Shown here piece by piece: positions 1-8,748 of a stretch of DNA of 60,606 bases. The position numbers and the translations under genes were made by a program. The DNA comes from an uncultured Candidatus Actinomarina sp. (GTDB taxonomy: Bacteria > Actinomycetota > Acidimicrobiia > Actinomarinales > Actinomarinaceae). The stretch is from the NCBI GenBank assembly GCA_902593475.1, contig CACJIM010000007.1:1-60606 (forward strand). Reading direction: 5' to 3'. Numbering within the stretch: position 1 is the first letter of the stretch; each line of letters starts with the position of its first letter. The notes under the pieces were generated by a model. The model saw only the letters and a list, made by a program, of their open reading frames with translations, ran no database searches and was not told the DNA's origin.

Positions 1-2
1 TA

Positions 3-1037
3 CCAGGTGACATATATGGATTAGCCAATGAAAAATTCCGTAATAGGTTGGGACTTGCTCCTACAAACTCTTCATTCATAGCAATGGTTGCTTGTATGAT
101 TGAGTCTGATGGTGAAGAAAAAGTTTTAGAATGGCTAACAGCAATTAATGGTCTTGGATATGGAGAATATCCAAAAAACTCACCTCAAGTAGCAGCAGCT
201 GCAGCTGGTGAGCTTGATATTGGAATGATCAATCATTACTACACACTGAGAGTATTAGCAGAAGATGCTGGTGCTCCTATTAAAAATGTTTACTTAGACG
301 GTGGATGTGGTGCAATGAGATACGAAGATCCAAGTATTGAAAGTGCATTACTTAATTTTAAAAACAAGGGTATATTTGAGCTCATAGTTATATCTCTTTA
401 TCCTCATAACGCTATGGCAACAACAATAACTACTGAAATGGAAACCAGAATTGTAGCTCACAAAGTCTCTGAAGATTTTAAATTGACTTTTACAAAACCT
501 TTTTTTGACAATGAAATATATATAGATGCTGTAAGTAATTCCATAAAACCTTTTATCGAAAAAGCTTCATTTGACAAAATTATATTTAGTTATCATGGAA
601 TTCCAAAGAGACAGGCAAAAAAAACAGATGAAACGGGAGAACATTGCTTTTCAACTGGTAACTGTTGTGAGGTTGAAGGTGCAGGCTCGAAAGACTGTTA
701 CAGGTCGCATACAAGGATTGCTTCAGACTTAACAGCAAAAAAACTCGGCCTAAATGATGACCAATGGGAAGTCGCATACCAATCTAGAATAGGTCCTGGA
801 TGGCTAACTCCCTTCACTGACAGGAGGCTCGCCGAATTACCAGAGGAAGGTAAAGATAATATAGCTGTGTTATGCCCGTCATTTATATCAGATTGTCTAG
901 AAACTTTAGAAGAAATAGATATTCGTGGAAGAAAAACTTTTTTTGATGCTGGGGGTAAGAATATGACCTACATACCATGTCTAAATGATTCAGAGGATAC
1001 TATTAATCTCTTAGAGAATTTAGTTAAGAGTGCCTGA
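3..1037 (+). CDS. Chimeric ORF: C-terminal part of an iron(III) ABC transporter substrate-binding protein fused in frame to ferrochelatase lacking its N-terminus; open at the window edge
   Basis: Frame stays open upstream of the listed TTG (PGDIYGLANEKFRNRLGLAPTNSSF...), typical of FbpA/IdiA-like SBPs, as is QVAAAAAGELDIGMINHYYTLRVLAEDAGAPIKN. From about residue 87 it becomes HemH: AMRYEDPSIESAL, ISLYPHNAMATT, SYHGIPKR, DCLETLEEI, GGKNMTYIPCLN. Confidence 0.8.
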   Translation, partial: PGDIYGLANEKFRNRLGLAPTNSSFIAMVACMIESDGEEKVLEWLTAINGLGYGEYPKNSPQVAAAAAGELDIGMINHYYTLRVLAEDAGAPIKNVYLDGGCGAMRYEDPSIESALLNFKNKGIFELIVISLYPHNAMATTITTEMETRIVAHKVSEDFKLTFTKPFFDNEIYIDAVSNSIKPFIEKASFDKIIFSYHGIPKRQAKKTDETGEHCFSTGNCCEVEGAGSKDCYRSHTRIASDLTAKKLGLNDDQWEVAYQSRIGPGWLTPFTDRRLAELPEEGKDNIAVLCPSFISDCLETLEEIDIRGRKTFFDAGGKNMTYIPCLNDSEDTINLLENLVKSA

Positions 1038-1139
1038 TTTTGCTAACTTTTTAAAATTTAATGATTTGATCACAAATTTGCCACCATTACGAACAAACCA
1101 CATAAATCCGGCTAAAACATAAGCATAAGGACACATCAT
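1020..1139 (-). CDS. Putative small ORF, 39 aa, MMCPYAYVLAGFMWFVRNGGKFVIKSLNFKKLAKSGTLN
   Basis: Open ATG-to-TAA frame with a TAATAT hexamer 7 nt upstream; overlaps the hemH 3' end by 18 nt. Confidence 0.3.
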   Translation of the reverse strand: MMCPYAYVLAGFMWFVRNGGKFVIKSLNFKKLAKSGTLN

Positions 1140-1177
1140 ATTATTAATATTATACATTAAATACTAGAATATTAATA

Positions 1178-1273
1178 ATGCAAAAAGATCCTAAGCTCGT
1201 GAGAAAATATGAACCAATTATATGGTTGTTATTTTTTGGATTAACATTTGCCGTTGGCTGCCCAGCCTTTTAA
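1178..1273 (+). CDS. Putative small membrane protein, 31 aa, MQKDPKLVRKYEPIIWLLFFGLTFAVGCPAF
   Basis: Open ATG-to-TAA frame, charged N-terminus then a hydrophobic stretch; TAGAAT hexamer 7 nt upstream. Confidence 0.4.
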   Translation: MQKDPKLVRKYEPIIWLLFFGLTFAVGCPAF

Positions 1274-1316
1274 TCTTCACTCCATTATGTGTTAATAACT
1301 GTTAACATATATAACA

Positions 1317-2000
1317 ATGAACAATAATCCAAATATCTTTATGCAAAGTGAAATTGAGAAGTTACCGAATTCTTTCTATTCTCATGCTGAAGCAATTTTC
1401 CATTTATCAGAAGTTGGAATAGACGTAAAGCAAACACGTGTAGCTGACTGGTTAGGTGTCAGTAGAGCTAATGTATCACAAGTTATAGGAAGAATGCAAA
1501 ACAGCGGTCTGATTGAGTTTGGTGATGAATTAAAGCTTACAAAAAAAGGTGACTATCTTGCAAAAATGATAGCTAGAAGACACAGAATTGTTGAACGATT
1601 TCTCTCTGAAATTTTAGATCTACCATGGGATCAGGTCTACGTAGAAACTAAAAAATGGGAAAATGTTTTAAGTTCTATTACCGAAGATGCAATGTTGAAA
1701 ATCCTTGGCAATCCAAAAACTGGATTGTTTGGAAATCCAATTCCATATTCTAATTATTTTGAAGGACCTATGGATAGATTGTGTGATGTTGATACAAACA
1801 AAAAATATTCAATTATAAAAATTTCTGAAGAGTTAAAAAGAGACAGTTCTGTTATTTCTTTTCTTGAAAGAAATAAAATATTACCTGGTAATAAGATATA
1901 CATATCTAATACCAATAAATACTCTATAACTGTCAGTGTGACAAAAGATAACTTTTTTGGTCTTGATCAATTTATAGCAAAAAGAGTATTTGTTAGTTAA
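1317..2000 (+). CDS. DtxR/IdeR/MntR-family metal-dependent transcriptional regulator
   Basis: N-terminal HTH (TRVADWLGVSRANVSQVIGRMQNSGLI) followed by the DtxR-type dimerisation/metal region (RRHRIVERFLSEILDLPWDQVYVETKKWENVLS) and a C-terminal FeoA-like domain. Confidence 0.85.
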   Translation: MNNNPNIFMQSEIEKLPNSFYSHAEAIFHLSEVGIDVKQTRVADWLGVSRANVSQVIGRMQNSGLIEFGDELKLTKKGDYLAKMIARRHRIVERFLSEILDLPWDQVYVETKKWENVLSSITEDAMLKILGNPKTGLFGNPIPYSNYFEGPMDRLCDVDTNKKYSIIKISEELKRDSSVISFLERNKILPGNKIYISNTNKYSITVSVTKDNFFGLDQFIAKRVFVS

Positions 2001-2040
2001 TTCAATTTATGGTTAAACAGGAAAATTTTATAATTTAAGT

Positions 2041-2523
2041 ATGGAAGACTTTTTATCAAGAATACCTTACGAATTATTTTCATATATTGGTGGAGGAATC
2101 TTTTTGTTTATTATTTTGTACAGATTTTTCCCAAATTTATTTTTAAAAATTCATAAACCAGTATTTTTCACCATTGGAATCCTTTCGCTCTCATTAGGTT
2201 ATGTTGGTATAGTTGTGCCTGGGTTGCCAACAACAGTTTTTATACTTATTGCTGCATGGGCATTTTCAAAATGTTCTGAAAGATTCACGTTATGGCTCGA
2301 AAGTCACCGTATTTTTGGCCCTATAATTTTAAACTGGCAAACATATAGAGGTTTATCTAGACGAGCCAAAAAACTTGCAATATCTATGATTATCCCGACT
2401 TTCGTTTTAACAATTTATTTTGTATTTTCATTTGTAGGAGACTTAATTTTTGGTTCTTTCGGTATAGCACTGTGTACATGGCTTGCTACGAGGCCTGAAC
2501 CACCATTAGAAAACGGTTCTTAA
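2041..2523 (+). CDS. DUF454 (YbaN-like) inner-membrane protein
   Basis: FFTIGILSLSLGYVGIVVPGLPTTVFILIAAWAFSKCSERFTLWLESHRIFGPIILNW matches the DUF454 signature. Confidence 0.8.
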   Translation: MEDFLSRIPYELFSYIGGGIFLFIILYRFFPNLFLKIHKPVFFTIGILSLSLGYVGIVVPGLPTTVFILIAAWAFSKCSERFTLWLESHRIFGPIILNWQTYRGLSRRAKKLAISMIIPTFVLTIYFVFSFVGDLIFGSFGIALCTWLATRPEPPLENGS

Positions 2524-2525
2524 AT

Positions 2526-3128
2526 TTAATTTGCTTCAGGTATCTGATATCCAATTGGAGAAACTTTATCTAGTTCAAAAACATCCCTAGCTTGTGCTTC
2601 ATAATTCAAACCAATAGATATTTGGTCTCCTTCAGTAACTCTATTTCCGTTTTCATCTAAACGTGCATTCATTGTAGCTTTTTTGCCTGACTTACAAATT
2701 GTTTTTATTTCAGTCATTTCATCGGCCCAAGCAAGTAAATAAACACTTCCTGGAAACGGCTCCCCCCTAAAGTCTGTTCTTAAACCATAACAAAGAACGG
2801 GTATTTTTAACTTATCGACTACAAGTGATAACTGGAGAACTTGTTTTGGACTCAGAAATTGAGATTCATCAACAAGTACACACGATACATGCTCCCTTTG
2901 ATGCTCATGTGCTGTCCAGACATACAGATCATCATCTGCAGTAAATATTTCACAATCTCTATCCAAGCCAATTCTTGAAGCGATCTTTCCCTCACCAAAT
3001 CTGTCATCAAGTTTTGGAGTAAATAAAAGTGTTCTCATATTTCTTTCTTCGTAGTTGTGGGCAGACTGAAGTAAAGTTGTACTCTTACCAGCATTCATTG
3101 CCGCATAATAAAAATATAATTTTGCCAT
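2526..3128 (-). CDS. tdk: Thymidine kinase, type II
   Basis: [22 protein letters not shown]-loop; [28 protein letters not shown] lasso region. Confidence 0.92.
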   Translation of the reverse strand: MAKLYFYYAAMNAGKSTTLLQSAHNYEERNMRTLLFTPKLDDRFGEGKIASRIGLDRDCEIFTADDDLYVWTAHEHQREHVSCVLVDESQFLSPKQVLQLSLVVDKLKIPVLCYGLRTDFRGEPFPGSVYLLAWADEMTEIKTICKSGKKATMNARLDENGNRVTEGDQISIGLNYEAQARDVFELDKVSPIGYQIPEAN

Positions 3129-3160
3129 TGTTTATATATTAGTTATTTAATTTTATGTTG

Positions 3161-4156
3161 CTATCTAAGAGCAACTATTCTTCCAACAGTTTTCCTACTG
3201 CCGATTAAATCTAGATAAGTAATAATCTCATCAAATTTTATTGTTTTATATACTGGTTCAATTTGTTGATTGCTGTATAAATCAAATATCAGCTCCATAC
3301 GTTTCTTAAGATACTCATTATCATCATTTTCAAAACTAATCATAAAAACTCCAATTATTGAAATATTCTTGACTAGCAAATAACTTAACATCTGCGAAGG
3401 TATATTTCCACTTGCAAACCCGACTATGAGAGCTCTCCCTTCAGACCCTAACAACCTAATACCTTGTTGGTATGCATCTCCCCCAACTGGATCATATAAA
3501 ACATCTACTGGCTTTTTACCAAACTTACTTTCAATTATTTCGTTTACATTTTCTTCACGGTAATTAATTACTAATTCAGGACCAAATTGTTTAACTAATT
3601 CTTTTTTTTCTTCAGAGCCAACTGCCGCAATAACTTTCGCACCACAGATTTTGGCAAGTTGAACTGCTGAAAGACCTACGCCACCAGCAGCAGCATTAAC
3701 TAAGACCAATTCATTTGGTTTCAACTGGGCACGTCTATGTAATGCAAAATCTGATGTAAGATAAGACATTAAAATAGCGGCACCAACTTCAAAAGATATA
3801 TTGTCTGGTAGTTTATATGTTAAATTTTCAGATACGACACAAATATCTCCAAAACTGCCATGTCTACCAGATCTAAAAACTGTAGTTGCAGCAACGACTC
3901 TATCTCCAACCGAAAAAGTACTTTCAGTTGAACATTCTTTAACATATCCTGCAACTTCAAAACCGGGAACAAAGGGCTGCTCTGGATTTGACTGATACAT
4001 ACCACTGGATAATAAAAGGTCAGCAAAGTTTAAAGTTGCAGCTTTTGTCTCAATAATTAACTCATGGTCTGCTAATTGTGGGTAATCCATTGAAGTAAAT
4101 TCAAGATTAGTAAATGGAGAGACCGTATTTTGTACCCATGCTTTATATTCCTTCAT
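3161..4156 (-). CDS. NADPH:quinone oxidoreductase, MDR/zinc-type alcohol dehydrogenase superfamily
   Basis: VPGFEVAGYV, LVNAAAGGVGLSAVQLAKICGAKVIAAVGSEEK, PVDVLYDPVGGDAY. Confidence 0.88.
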   Translation of the reverse strand: MKEYKAWVQNTVSPFTNLEFTSMDYPQLADHELIIETKAATLNFADLLLSSGMYQSNPEQPFVPGFEVAGYVKECSTESTFSVGDRVVAATTVFRSGRHGSFGDICVVSENLTYKLPDNISFEVGAAILMSYLTSDFALHRRAQLKPNELVLVNAAAGGVGLSAVQLAKICGAKVIAAVGSEEKKELVKQFGPELVINYREENVNEIIESKFGKKPVDVLYDPVGGDAYQQGIRLLGSEGRALIVGFASGNIPSQMLSYLLVKNISIIGVFMISFENDDNEYLKKRMELIFDLYSNQQIEPVYKTIKFDEIITYLDLIGSRKTVGRIVALR

Positions 4157-4198
4157 ATAAATATCATAAAAGAATTGAACAGTGGTAGTCTTTTTTTT

Positions 4199-4579
4199 AT
4201 GGAAGTAATTTTAAAATTCATACACGTGGTTGGATTGTCAGTTTGGTTAGGATCTATGGTTACATGGGCAGTATTTGCTCCAAGAATGAATAAGTATGAT
4301 CCTACAAAAAACACAACAGGCGTCTTGCGTATTTCATTCAGTAAAATTTCATGGATTTCATATGCAATTACCGTAATATCTGGTGTAGGTATTTTATTAA
4401 CTGTGAACGATACTGCTGCTAATTGGAATTTAGAAATTGGAATTTTAGTTTTAGCAGGTATTGTTATTGCATTTCATAGTTTTGCAACAAACATTAGTGC
4501 TGCTCTCAGGGGCGCATTTAACGGTGTAATGCTTATACTTGCACTAATTGCTGTCTACTTAACTACTATATATATTTAA
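4199..4579 (+). CDS. Small integral membrane protein, possibly CopD-like
   Basis: Four hydrophobic segments; start MEVILKFIHVVGLSVWLGSMV preferred over the listed 4130 start, which overlaps the divergent gene. Confidence 0.6.
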   Translation: MEVILKFIHVVGLSVWLGSMVTWAVFAPRMNKYDPTKNTTGVLRISFSKISWISYAITVISGVGILLTVNDTAANWNLEIGILVLAGIVIAFHSFATNISAALRGAFNGVMLILALIAVYLTTIYI

Positions 4580-5121
4580 AAGGAACTTATTAAGTCCAAA
4601 TCTTCTTCAGCAATAATTCCATATCCTCTTGTGAGAATATTTTTGCTTCCTCTTTCAATCAAAAACCAATATATTGTTTCGTTAGAGGGTATATCTAAAT
4701 TTTCTAAAAATTGATCTAAATCAACATAAGCAGTGATTGTTCTATCTCTAATTCTGTCATCTCTAATTCCTGCTCGCATGATTCCATCTAAATAAACTTC
4801 AAATAATTTGGAACTCTTTTGTACGGTTGGGACTTCAATGATGTTGTGTGTATCACCAAAACCATTATTTTCTAATAAAGATATTGATTCATCTACCAAA
4901 GGTTGATGCCATTGTTGAAATGCAACAATAATAATTAGATTCTTATCAACGAAATCATCTGGAACAACTTTATCTCTTTTGTTCAAATCTCTTCCGTTAA
5001 TCTCCGGAAATTCTCCATATTCAACGGTCACTTCATTCTCCTGTTCTGCTTGACAACTTACAGAAAAAAATAAAATTAAAACAAGGAAGCTAGTCTTGAA
5101 CCGGACCAAGGACTGCCTCAA
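4576..5121 (-). CDS. Hypothetical lipoprotein
   Basis: Signal peptide with lipobox (SFLVLILFFSVSC); no family recognised. Confidence 0.6.
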   Translation of the reverse strand: MRQSLVRFKTSFLVLILFFSVSCQAEQENEVTVEYGEFPEINGRDLNKRDKVVPDDFVDKNLIIIVAFQQWHQPLVDESISLLENNGFGDTHNIIEVPTVQKSSKLFEVYLDGIMRAGIRDDRIRDRTITAYVDLDQFLENLDIPSNETIYWFLIERGSKNILTRGYGIIAEEDLDLISSF

Positions 5122-5527
5122 GGTTTTTAATTTGTTTATCCATCAATTTGTTAAAAATAGGTCCTATAAAAATTCCCAAAACAAAAAAAGGAAAGTTATA
5201 TTTGATATCTACCGAGTAAGTAACTTCAGTACCTTTTGAGTTTGCGGACAAAAAAATTGTATCAATAATTGTAAATATAGAAGTGCTTGCTTGTAAAGAG
5301 ACTCTTAAAGGAGGACCCCACTCAATAATCTCATAGTTGTACTCCCTTGGCTTGTTGTTGAAATGCGTTTTTACTTTGAAAACTGAACCTTGCCTTAAAG
5401 GTTCTTTGGTAACAAGTTCGCCTTCGTCGCCTTCAGCCCATTTTTCTAAATTTCTAAAATCTGATAAAAACCCAAAAGCCGAATCAATATCTGAGCTAAC
5501 TGTTACTGTTCTTGAAAAGTTTGGCAT
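5090..5527 (-). CDS. SRPBCC/polyketide-cyclase-like (START superfamily) protein
   Basis: FSRTVTVSSDIDSAFGFLSDFRNLEKWAEGD and IEWGPPLRVSLQA...GTEVTYSVDI pattern. Confidence 0.75.
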   Translation of the reverse strand: MPNFSRTVTVSSDIDSAFGFLSDFRNLEKWAEGDEGELVTKEPLRQGSVFKVKTHFNNKPREYNYEIIEWGPPLRVSLQASTSIFTIIDTIFLSANSKGTEVTYSVDIKYNFPFFVLGIFIGPIFNKLMDKQIKNLEAVLGPVQD

Positions 5528-5567
5528 AGGTTTATATTAAATAAATTAAATTTTTGTAGGGAATTGT

Positions 5568-6392
5568 TTATCTAAGATTTAAAGATCTATTTCTGAAACC
5601 TATAAATCCTATTACCAAAAATATTGCTATTTTTCCGATGACAAGCAATAAGTCTTCTGCAAATAATCCATCTTGATAAGGGTTTCCATATGCTCCAAAA
5701 GATGAAAGGTTATCATCAAACCACTGAAAGAAATCATTTGTTCCAGCTAGTGAGTTAGTTAAATATTCAAATGCCATTAAACCTCCACCAAAAGCCCAAG
5801 CCATTGAGGATTTTCCAGTAAATGCTCCAAGAGCAAATCCTAGAGCGCCAAAAGTAACCCCAGCTAAAGCGGCTTGAAGTGTTGCTTTCATAAGCGGAAC
5901 ATAATCAAGTGTTTGACTAAGTTCCATAGTTGCAATTGGAATAAACATAATATTTGTCCATGCAAAAGTTACAAATAAACCGAAGAGAACAGCAACAATT
6001 GATTGTGTTAAATACACAGAAGTTCTTGTCATTGGTAAAGCAGCAACAAATTCAAAAGTCCCGTCCTCTTCTGCTTTTGAACCTAATTTATTTAAAAGAA
6101 TTATTGTGGCAGTGCCAATTAAAAGTGGAACAAATGGTACTAAGAAATAAGTTGTTACCATTCCTTCTAATGTAAAAACATTGTCCCAATCCGAAATTCC
6201 CAATAAATTCATCATTGTTTCATTTTCTGACATTCCTCTAAAAGCTTCTCTTTGTGTGTCAATAAGCAAACTTTCTACACTTGAATTTGCAAAAGCTAGT
6301 GGAAGTATTAATAAGTAAACTCCACCAGAAATTGCCCAATTTAAAATAAATTTTCTTGGAACTGTAATCATATATTTGAAATAGTTAAACAT
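5568..6392 (-). CDS. ABC transporter permease
   Basis: Multi-TM ABC-2-like protein directly downstream of an ABC ATPase (6392 junction). Confidence 0.75.
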   Translation of the reverse strand: MFNYFKYMITVPRKFILNWAISGGVYLLILPLAFANSSVESLLIDTQREAFRGMSENETMMNLLGISDWDNVFTLEGMVTTYFLVPFVPLLIGTATIILLNKLGSKAEEDGTFEFVAALPMTRTSVYLTQSIVAVLFGLFVTFAWTNIMFIPIATMELSQTLDYVPLMKATLQAALAGVTFGALGFALGAFTGKSSMAWAFGGGLMAFEYLTNSLAGTNDFFQWFDDNLSSFGAYGNPYQDGLFAEDLLLVIGKIAIFLVIGFIGFRNRSLNLR

Positions 6393-7105
6393 TACCCCTC
6401 TCTTCTATCATAGAATGTAAAAAAAGCATCTTCTAAATCTTGACCTTCTTCTTTTGCTTTATTTAAAAATGTCTCATATGTTTCATCATATACTTTTGAA
6501 CCTTCTCTTAAAACAGCCATCGAGTCGGCAACTTTTTCAACCTCAGAAATAATATGTGATGATAAAAGTATTGCTGCACCATTATTAGCAAATTCTTTTA
6601 CAATTTCAAAAAAAGTTCTTTGATGAAAGGGGTCTAGGCCCGAAGTTGGTTCATCTAAAATTAATGCCTTTGGCTTATGAAGTACCGCAAGTATCAATGC
6701 AACTTTTTGTCTGTTACCTTTAGATAATTCTTTGAGAGTTTGATCAACCTCCAATTCAAACTTTTCTGATAATTCCATAGCATAATCAGTTGATTGACCT
6801 CTCATATCCGCACCAAGTTTAAATAGTGACTTAGAATTTAAATTTTGTGGAAGTTGAGGATCTCCAGGTAAATATCCTATTATTTTCTTTGCCTCAACAG
6901 GGTTTTCAATTGTATCAATTCCCTCAACTGAAAGTGAACCTTCAGAGGGCATCAAAAATCCCATAAGACTTCTCATTGTTGTAGATTTTCCAGCCCCATT
7001 AGGACCAAGAAGCCCTTTAACCTCTCCATTATCAACAGAGATATTGATATCTCCAACGCCTTTTCCGTTTTTGTATTTCATTGTGAGATTTTTAATTTCA
7101 ATCAC
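6392..7105 (-). CDS. ABC transporter ATP-binding protein
   Basis: LLGPNGAGKSTTMRSLMGF Walker A, LSKGNRQKVALILAVLHKPKALILDEPTSGLDP signature and Walker B; GTG start. Confidence 0.9.
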   Translation of the reverse strand: MIEIKNLTMKYKNGKGVGDINISVDNGEVKGLLGPNGAGKSTTMRSLMGFLMPSEGSLSVEGIDTIENPVEAKKIIGYLPGDPQLPQNLNSKSLFKLGADMRGQSTDYAMELSEKFELEVDQTLKELSKGNRQKVALILAVLHKPKALILDEPTSGLDPFHQRTFFEIVKEFANNGAAILLSSHIISEVEKVADSMAVLREGSKVYDETYETFLNKAKEEGQDLEDAFFTFYDRREG

Positions 7106-7141
7106 AAAATAAGTTTAAAACAAAAAAATTAAAATTATAAA

Positions 7142-7276
7142 TTATTCCTCTGAATTTTCATTTTTTTGCTTATTTCTTAACCAAGTTAAAAGTAAAGCCG
7201 GGATTAAAAACATTAGCATTTCATCCCAACCACCCTGATGATTAAGTGCAGGTGGTGGAATTATTTTGATGTACAT
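7142..7276 (-). CDS. Putative 44-aa small ORF coupled to nuoN, MYIKIIPPPALNHQGGWDEMLMFLIPALLLTWLRNKQKNENSEE
   Basis: Its ATG overlaps the nuoN stop by one base (TAATG); open to TAA; hydrophobic centre and charged tail. Below the ORF-track size cutoff. Confidence 0.5.
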   Translation of the reverse strand: MYIKIIPPPALNHQGGWDEMLMFLIPALLLTWLRNKQKNENSEE

Positions 7277-8748
7277 TAGAGATAACCCTCGACCATCCAG
7301 CGAGTTATGTTAACAAGCGAATCTGGAAGTAATCCAAAATATATTGTTAAAGCAGCCAATACACCTAGTAGCAGCTTGTCTGAGTTTTTAACCTGTATTT
7401 TTTCAACTACGTTTTCTGTTTTCTCAACTGCTGCTACCCATATTGGTCGTAAGTAAAAATAAAATCCTGCAACTGTAGTCAGCATTAAGACTGTTACCAA
7501 TATATATCTCTCATATGACCAAAGATTGGTAATTAAAATAAACTTTGAGACGAATCCACTTGTTAATGGTAATCCTGCAAGGCCAAGCATGAATATTGAA
7601 AATGTAATTGTTATAAATTTATTTTCCTTAAATAACCCTGAGATATTTGAGATTTGAAAGTCCGAACTTAATTGACCGCTTATAATTGAAAAAACTGTAA
7701 AGATTCCAATTAATTGAATAATGTAAGTTATCAAATAAAACGTTGATGCACTTATTCCATAAACTCCTGAAGATATGCCAGAAAGTATAAAGCCTGATTG
7801 AATAACTCCACTATAAGCAATTAGTCTTTTCAAATCACTTTGATTTGCAGCAAATAAAGCGCCAGCGAGTACTGACAAGATTACAACCGCACCAAAAAAT
7901 AAATCAAATTGGTCGATAATGAATGTTAAAGAGACTGCTACAAGCCTTGCGAGGACTATGAATGATGAAACCTTTGCAACCGTTGCCATATATCCTACAT
8001 ATCCAGTAGGAGAACCCTGGTATACGTCTGGTGCCCATGCTTGAAAAGGTGCAGCTGCAACTTTAAATAATAATCCAACAATTATTAATATCAGTCCGAC
8101 AAAAGTTGTTAGTGGAACATTATCTGGACCTATGAAACTAATTGCAATACTAGTTTCATATACGCCAATTATTGATAGTGAGACATAAATTAGAGCAATA
8201 CCGTATACAAATATACACGAAGCAAGCGAGCCAAGTAAGAAATATTTTAAAGCAGCTTCATTACTTAATTGATCCCCCCTGTTCAGCCCAGCTAAAGCAT
8301 ATAAACTAATTGAACCAATTTCTAAACCTATGAATAACATTATGAAGTTCTCAGCATCAATCATTAATAAAAATCCAGATGCAGACATTAAAATTAGTAT
8401 TAAAGCTTCAGTGGTTTTGTCTTCTATTAATTCTGAAGTTTTCCAGAAAGAATTAAAAGTAAAAAGCAAAACCATTCCAACAAGTACGTTTCCAACAAGG
8501 GCAAACTCATCAAGAAGAATTTTTTCTGTGAAATAAGAAGAGATACCATCAGTCAGAAATAAACCAAACTTTAAAAATATTGTAAATAAAGTTAGCAAAA
8601 TTCCAACAAACGAAACATATTTTTTTACGTACATAGGCGTTGAAATGGTTATTGTGCAAAATAATAAAACAATAACTGTCAGTAATAGTGCCAACGTAGG
8701 TGCAATTACGATGTAGTTTATTCCTAATATCTCAGAAACTGTTGTCAT
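7276..8748 (-). CDS. nuoN: NADH-quinone oxidoreductase subunit N
   Basis: Antiporter-like subunit (ALKYFLLGSLASCIFVYGIALIY, AAAPFQAWAPDVYQGSPTGYVGYMATVAK); last large gene of the nuo operon. Confidence 0.95.
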   Translation of the reverse strand: MTTVSEILGINYIVIAPTLALLLTVIVLLFCTITISTPMYVKKYVSFVGILLTLFTIFLKFGLFLTDGISSYFTEKILLDEFALVGNVLVGMVLLFTFNSFWKTSELIEDKTTEALILILMSASGFLLMIDAENFIMLFIGLEIGSISLYALAGLNRGDQLSNEAALKYFLLGSLASCIFVYGIALIYVSLSIIGVYETSIAISFIGPDNVPLTTFVGLILIIVGLLFKVAAAPFQAWAPDVYQGSPTGYVGYMATVAKVSSFIVLARLVAVSLTFIIDQFDLFFGAVVILSVLAGALFAANQSDLKRLIAYSGVIQSGFILSGISSGVYGISASTFYLITYIIQLIGIFTVFSIISGQLSSDFQISNISGLFKENKFITITFSIFMLGLAGLPLTSGFVSKFILITNLWSYERYILVTVLMLTTVAGFYFYLRPIWVAAVEKTENVVEKIQVKNSDKLLLGVLAALTIYFGLLPDSLVNITRWMVEGYL

